From NCBI GenBank assembly GCA_947068385.1, contig CAMTBF010000002.1:1-26122 (forward strand): a DNA stretch of 26,122 bases. Reading direction: 5' to 3'. This stretch comes from an uncultured Lachnospiraceae bacterium (GTDB lineage: Bacteria > Bacillota > Clostridia > Lachnospirales > Lachnospiraceae). The position numbers and the translations under genes are program-made. A model generated the notes under the pieces. It saw nothing but the letters and a program-made list of their open reading frames with translations, had not been told where the DNA came from and did not search any database. Below are positions 25,010 through 26,122 of the stretch, in pieces (within the stretch, counting starts at the first letter, position 1; each line of letters starts with the position of its first letter).

Positions 25010-26122
25010 ATGCTATTTAACTCGGTGATATTCATTACGGCGTTCCTTCCGCTGGCGCTTCTGGGGTGGTTCCTGCTCCAGAGGCTGGAGGAGCCGGCCT
25101 GGGCCAAGGCGTTCCTCATCGGGATGTCCTTCTGGTTCTACGGCTATTATAATGTGAGCTATCTGTGGATCCTGCTGGCGAGCCTGGGGGGCAATTATGC
25201 CTTCAGCTACCTGCTCCACAGGGCCCGCGGCGGGGGCCTTTGCAGGGGCCTGTTCGCCTTGGGCGTCCTGGGGAACCTGGGGCTGCTGTTTTATTTCAAA
25301 TATTTCAATTTCTTCATCGACAACTGCAATTTCCTCCTGCACACGGACATCCGCCTGGAAAAAATCGCCCTGCCCCTGGGCATCAGCTTCTTCACCTTCC
25401 AGCAGCTGTCCTTCCTCATCGAGAGATACCGGGGGAACGCCCCCCACTACCCTCTTCTGGACTATGTGTTCTTCGTGAGCTTCTTCCCCCAGCTGGTGGC
25501 GGGCCCTATCGTGCTCCATAGCGAGCTGGTGCCCCAGCTCCAGGACAGGCGCAATAGGCGCTTCTCCTCGGAGGGCTTCTACGACGGGGCCACCCTGTTC
25601 ATCCTGGGGCTGGCGAAGAAGGTGCTGCTGGCGGACTCCCTGGCGGTGCTGGTGAACGCGGAGTACGGCAATATCGCCATGCTGGATACCCCCACGGCAT
25701 GGATCGTCATCGTATGGTATATGATGGAACTGTATTTCGATTTCAGCGGCTACTGCGACATGGCCAGGGGCATCGCCGGGATGTTCGGCTTCCGGCTCCC
25801 GGAGAACTTCGACTCCCCCTTCAAGGCGGCCTCTGTCCGGGAATTCTGGCGCAGATGGCATATGACCCTGTCCCGCTTCCTGTCCCAGTATGTGTACGTG
25901 CCGCTGGGCGGGAACCGGAAGGGGAAGGGGAGGCAGATATTGAACCTGCTGGCGGTGTTCCTGGTCAGCGGGCTGTGGCACGGGGCCAACTGGACATTCG
26001 TGGTGTGGGGGCTGATGCACGGCCTGGCGGCGGCCTTTGAGACGGCGTTCCCCCGGGCGCGGTTCCGGCATGAATGGATGAACCGGGCGGCCACGGCGGT
26101 ATTCGTCACCCTGTCCTTCTCC
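25010..26122 (+). CDS. MBOAT-family O-acyltransferase, 3'-truncated by window edge
   Basis: The frame opens at ATG 25010, one base after the preceding stop, and stays open to the last base (371 codons), so the C-terminus lies beyond the window. It is a polytopic protein of the AlgI/DltB type: FNSVIFITAFLPL and FWFYGYYN in the first helices, KYFNFF, LPLGISFFTFQQLSFLIERYRG, FPQLVAGPI, FDFSGYCDMARG, the REFWRRWHMTLSRF motif, PLGGNRKGKG, and LVSGLWHGANWTFVVWGLMHG with the invariant catalytic His. Such proteins pass acyl groups, often acetyl, across the membrane to an extracytoplasmic glycan, usually with an SGNH-type partner. The SGNH protein at 1894-2787, or one just downstream, could be that partner. 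Confidence 0.93.
   Translation, partial: MLFNSVIFITAFLPLALLGWFLLQRLEEPAWAKAFLIGMSFWFYGYYNVSYLWILLASLGGNYAFSYLLHRARGGGLCRGLFALGVLGNLGLLFYFKYFNFFIDNCNFLLHTDIRLEKIALPLGISFFTFQQLSFLIERYRGNAPHYPLLDYVFFVSFFPQLVAGPIVLHSELVPQLQDRRNRRFSSEGFYDGATLFILGLAKKVLLADSLAVLVNAEYGNIAMLDTPTAWIVIVWYMMELYFDFSGYCDMARGIAGMFGFRLPENFDSPFKAASVREFWRRWHMTLSRFLSQYVYVPLGGNRKGKGRQILNLLAVFLVSGLWHGANWTFVVWGLMHGLAAAFETAFPRARFRHEWMNRAATAVFVTLSFS

Noticed and set aside
22924..25119. 731-codon minus-strand open frame opposite the GT2 gene
   Set aside because: Low-complexity His/Val/Leu/Gln-rich translation with no family motifs; it is the antisense shadow of the two-domain glycosyltransferase.

Overview
This 26.1-kb window is a G+C-rich surface-glycan locus, probably from a Gram-positive anaerobe of the Clostridia. 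A Lachnospiraceae-like member is my best guess. The reasons are strong GGAGG-type ribosome-binding sites, the absence of any outer-membrane export gene, membrane-anchored GH25 muramidases with an Ig-like/cell-wall-repeat architecture, and families of multi-spanning proteins that I associate with that group. The taxonomic call is inference. The high G+C content (about 60-65% by eye) is on the high side for that family.

Layout. (A) 1-1778: end of pseF and complete pseG, two steps of CMP-pseudaminic acid synthesis. The 3' end of pseG is tandemly triplicated (period 51). (B) 1894-9682: a plus-strand run with a membrane-anchored SGNH hydrolase, a GtrII-like membrane glucosyltransferase, a GtrB-like polyprenyl-phosphate glycosyltransferase, a WecE/RffA-type aminotransferase (dTDP-Fuc4N), and three unassigned membrane proteins. 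(C) 9683-10852, minus strand: a second SGNH-fold protein that has lost its catalytic serine and oxyanion asparagine. It is transcribed divergently from an A+T-rich control region (10853-11055). (D) 11056-18218: GH25 protein, rfbB, rfbA, second GH25 protein, rfbC. The dTDP-sugar genes are interleaved with two muramidases. (E) 18205-22831: ABC polysaccharide exporter (Wzm, and Wzt with a carbohydrate-binding tail), followed by a methyltransferase fused to a kinase-like domain. That architecture recalls the WbdD chain terminator of ABC-exported O antigens. (F) 22945-26122: a two-domain GT2 glycosyltransferase and the start of an MBOAT O-acyltransferase that runs off the window.

How they fit together. 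RfbA and RfbB make dTDP-4-keto-6-deoxyglucose. RfbC sends it toward dTDP-L-rhamnose (rmlD is not in the window) and the aminotransferase sends it toward dTDP-Fuc4N. The polymer would be built in the cytoplasm, capped by the methyltransferase/kinase protein and exported by Wzm/Wzt. It could then be decorated outside by GtrB/GtrII glucosylation and MBOAT/SGNH acylation, while the anchored muramidases remodel peptidoglycan near the attachment or assembly site. No tRNA, rRNA, CRISPR array, insertion sequence or phage gene is apparent, and no gap between genes exceeds about 205 bases. The most interesting points are the WbdD-like termination/export module in a Gram-positive setting, the active/inactive SGNH pair, and the palindromic divergent control region.
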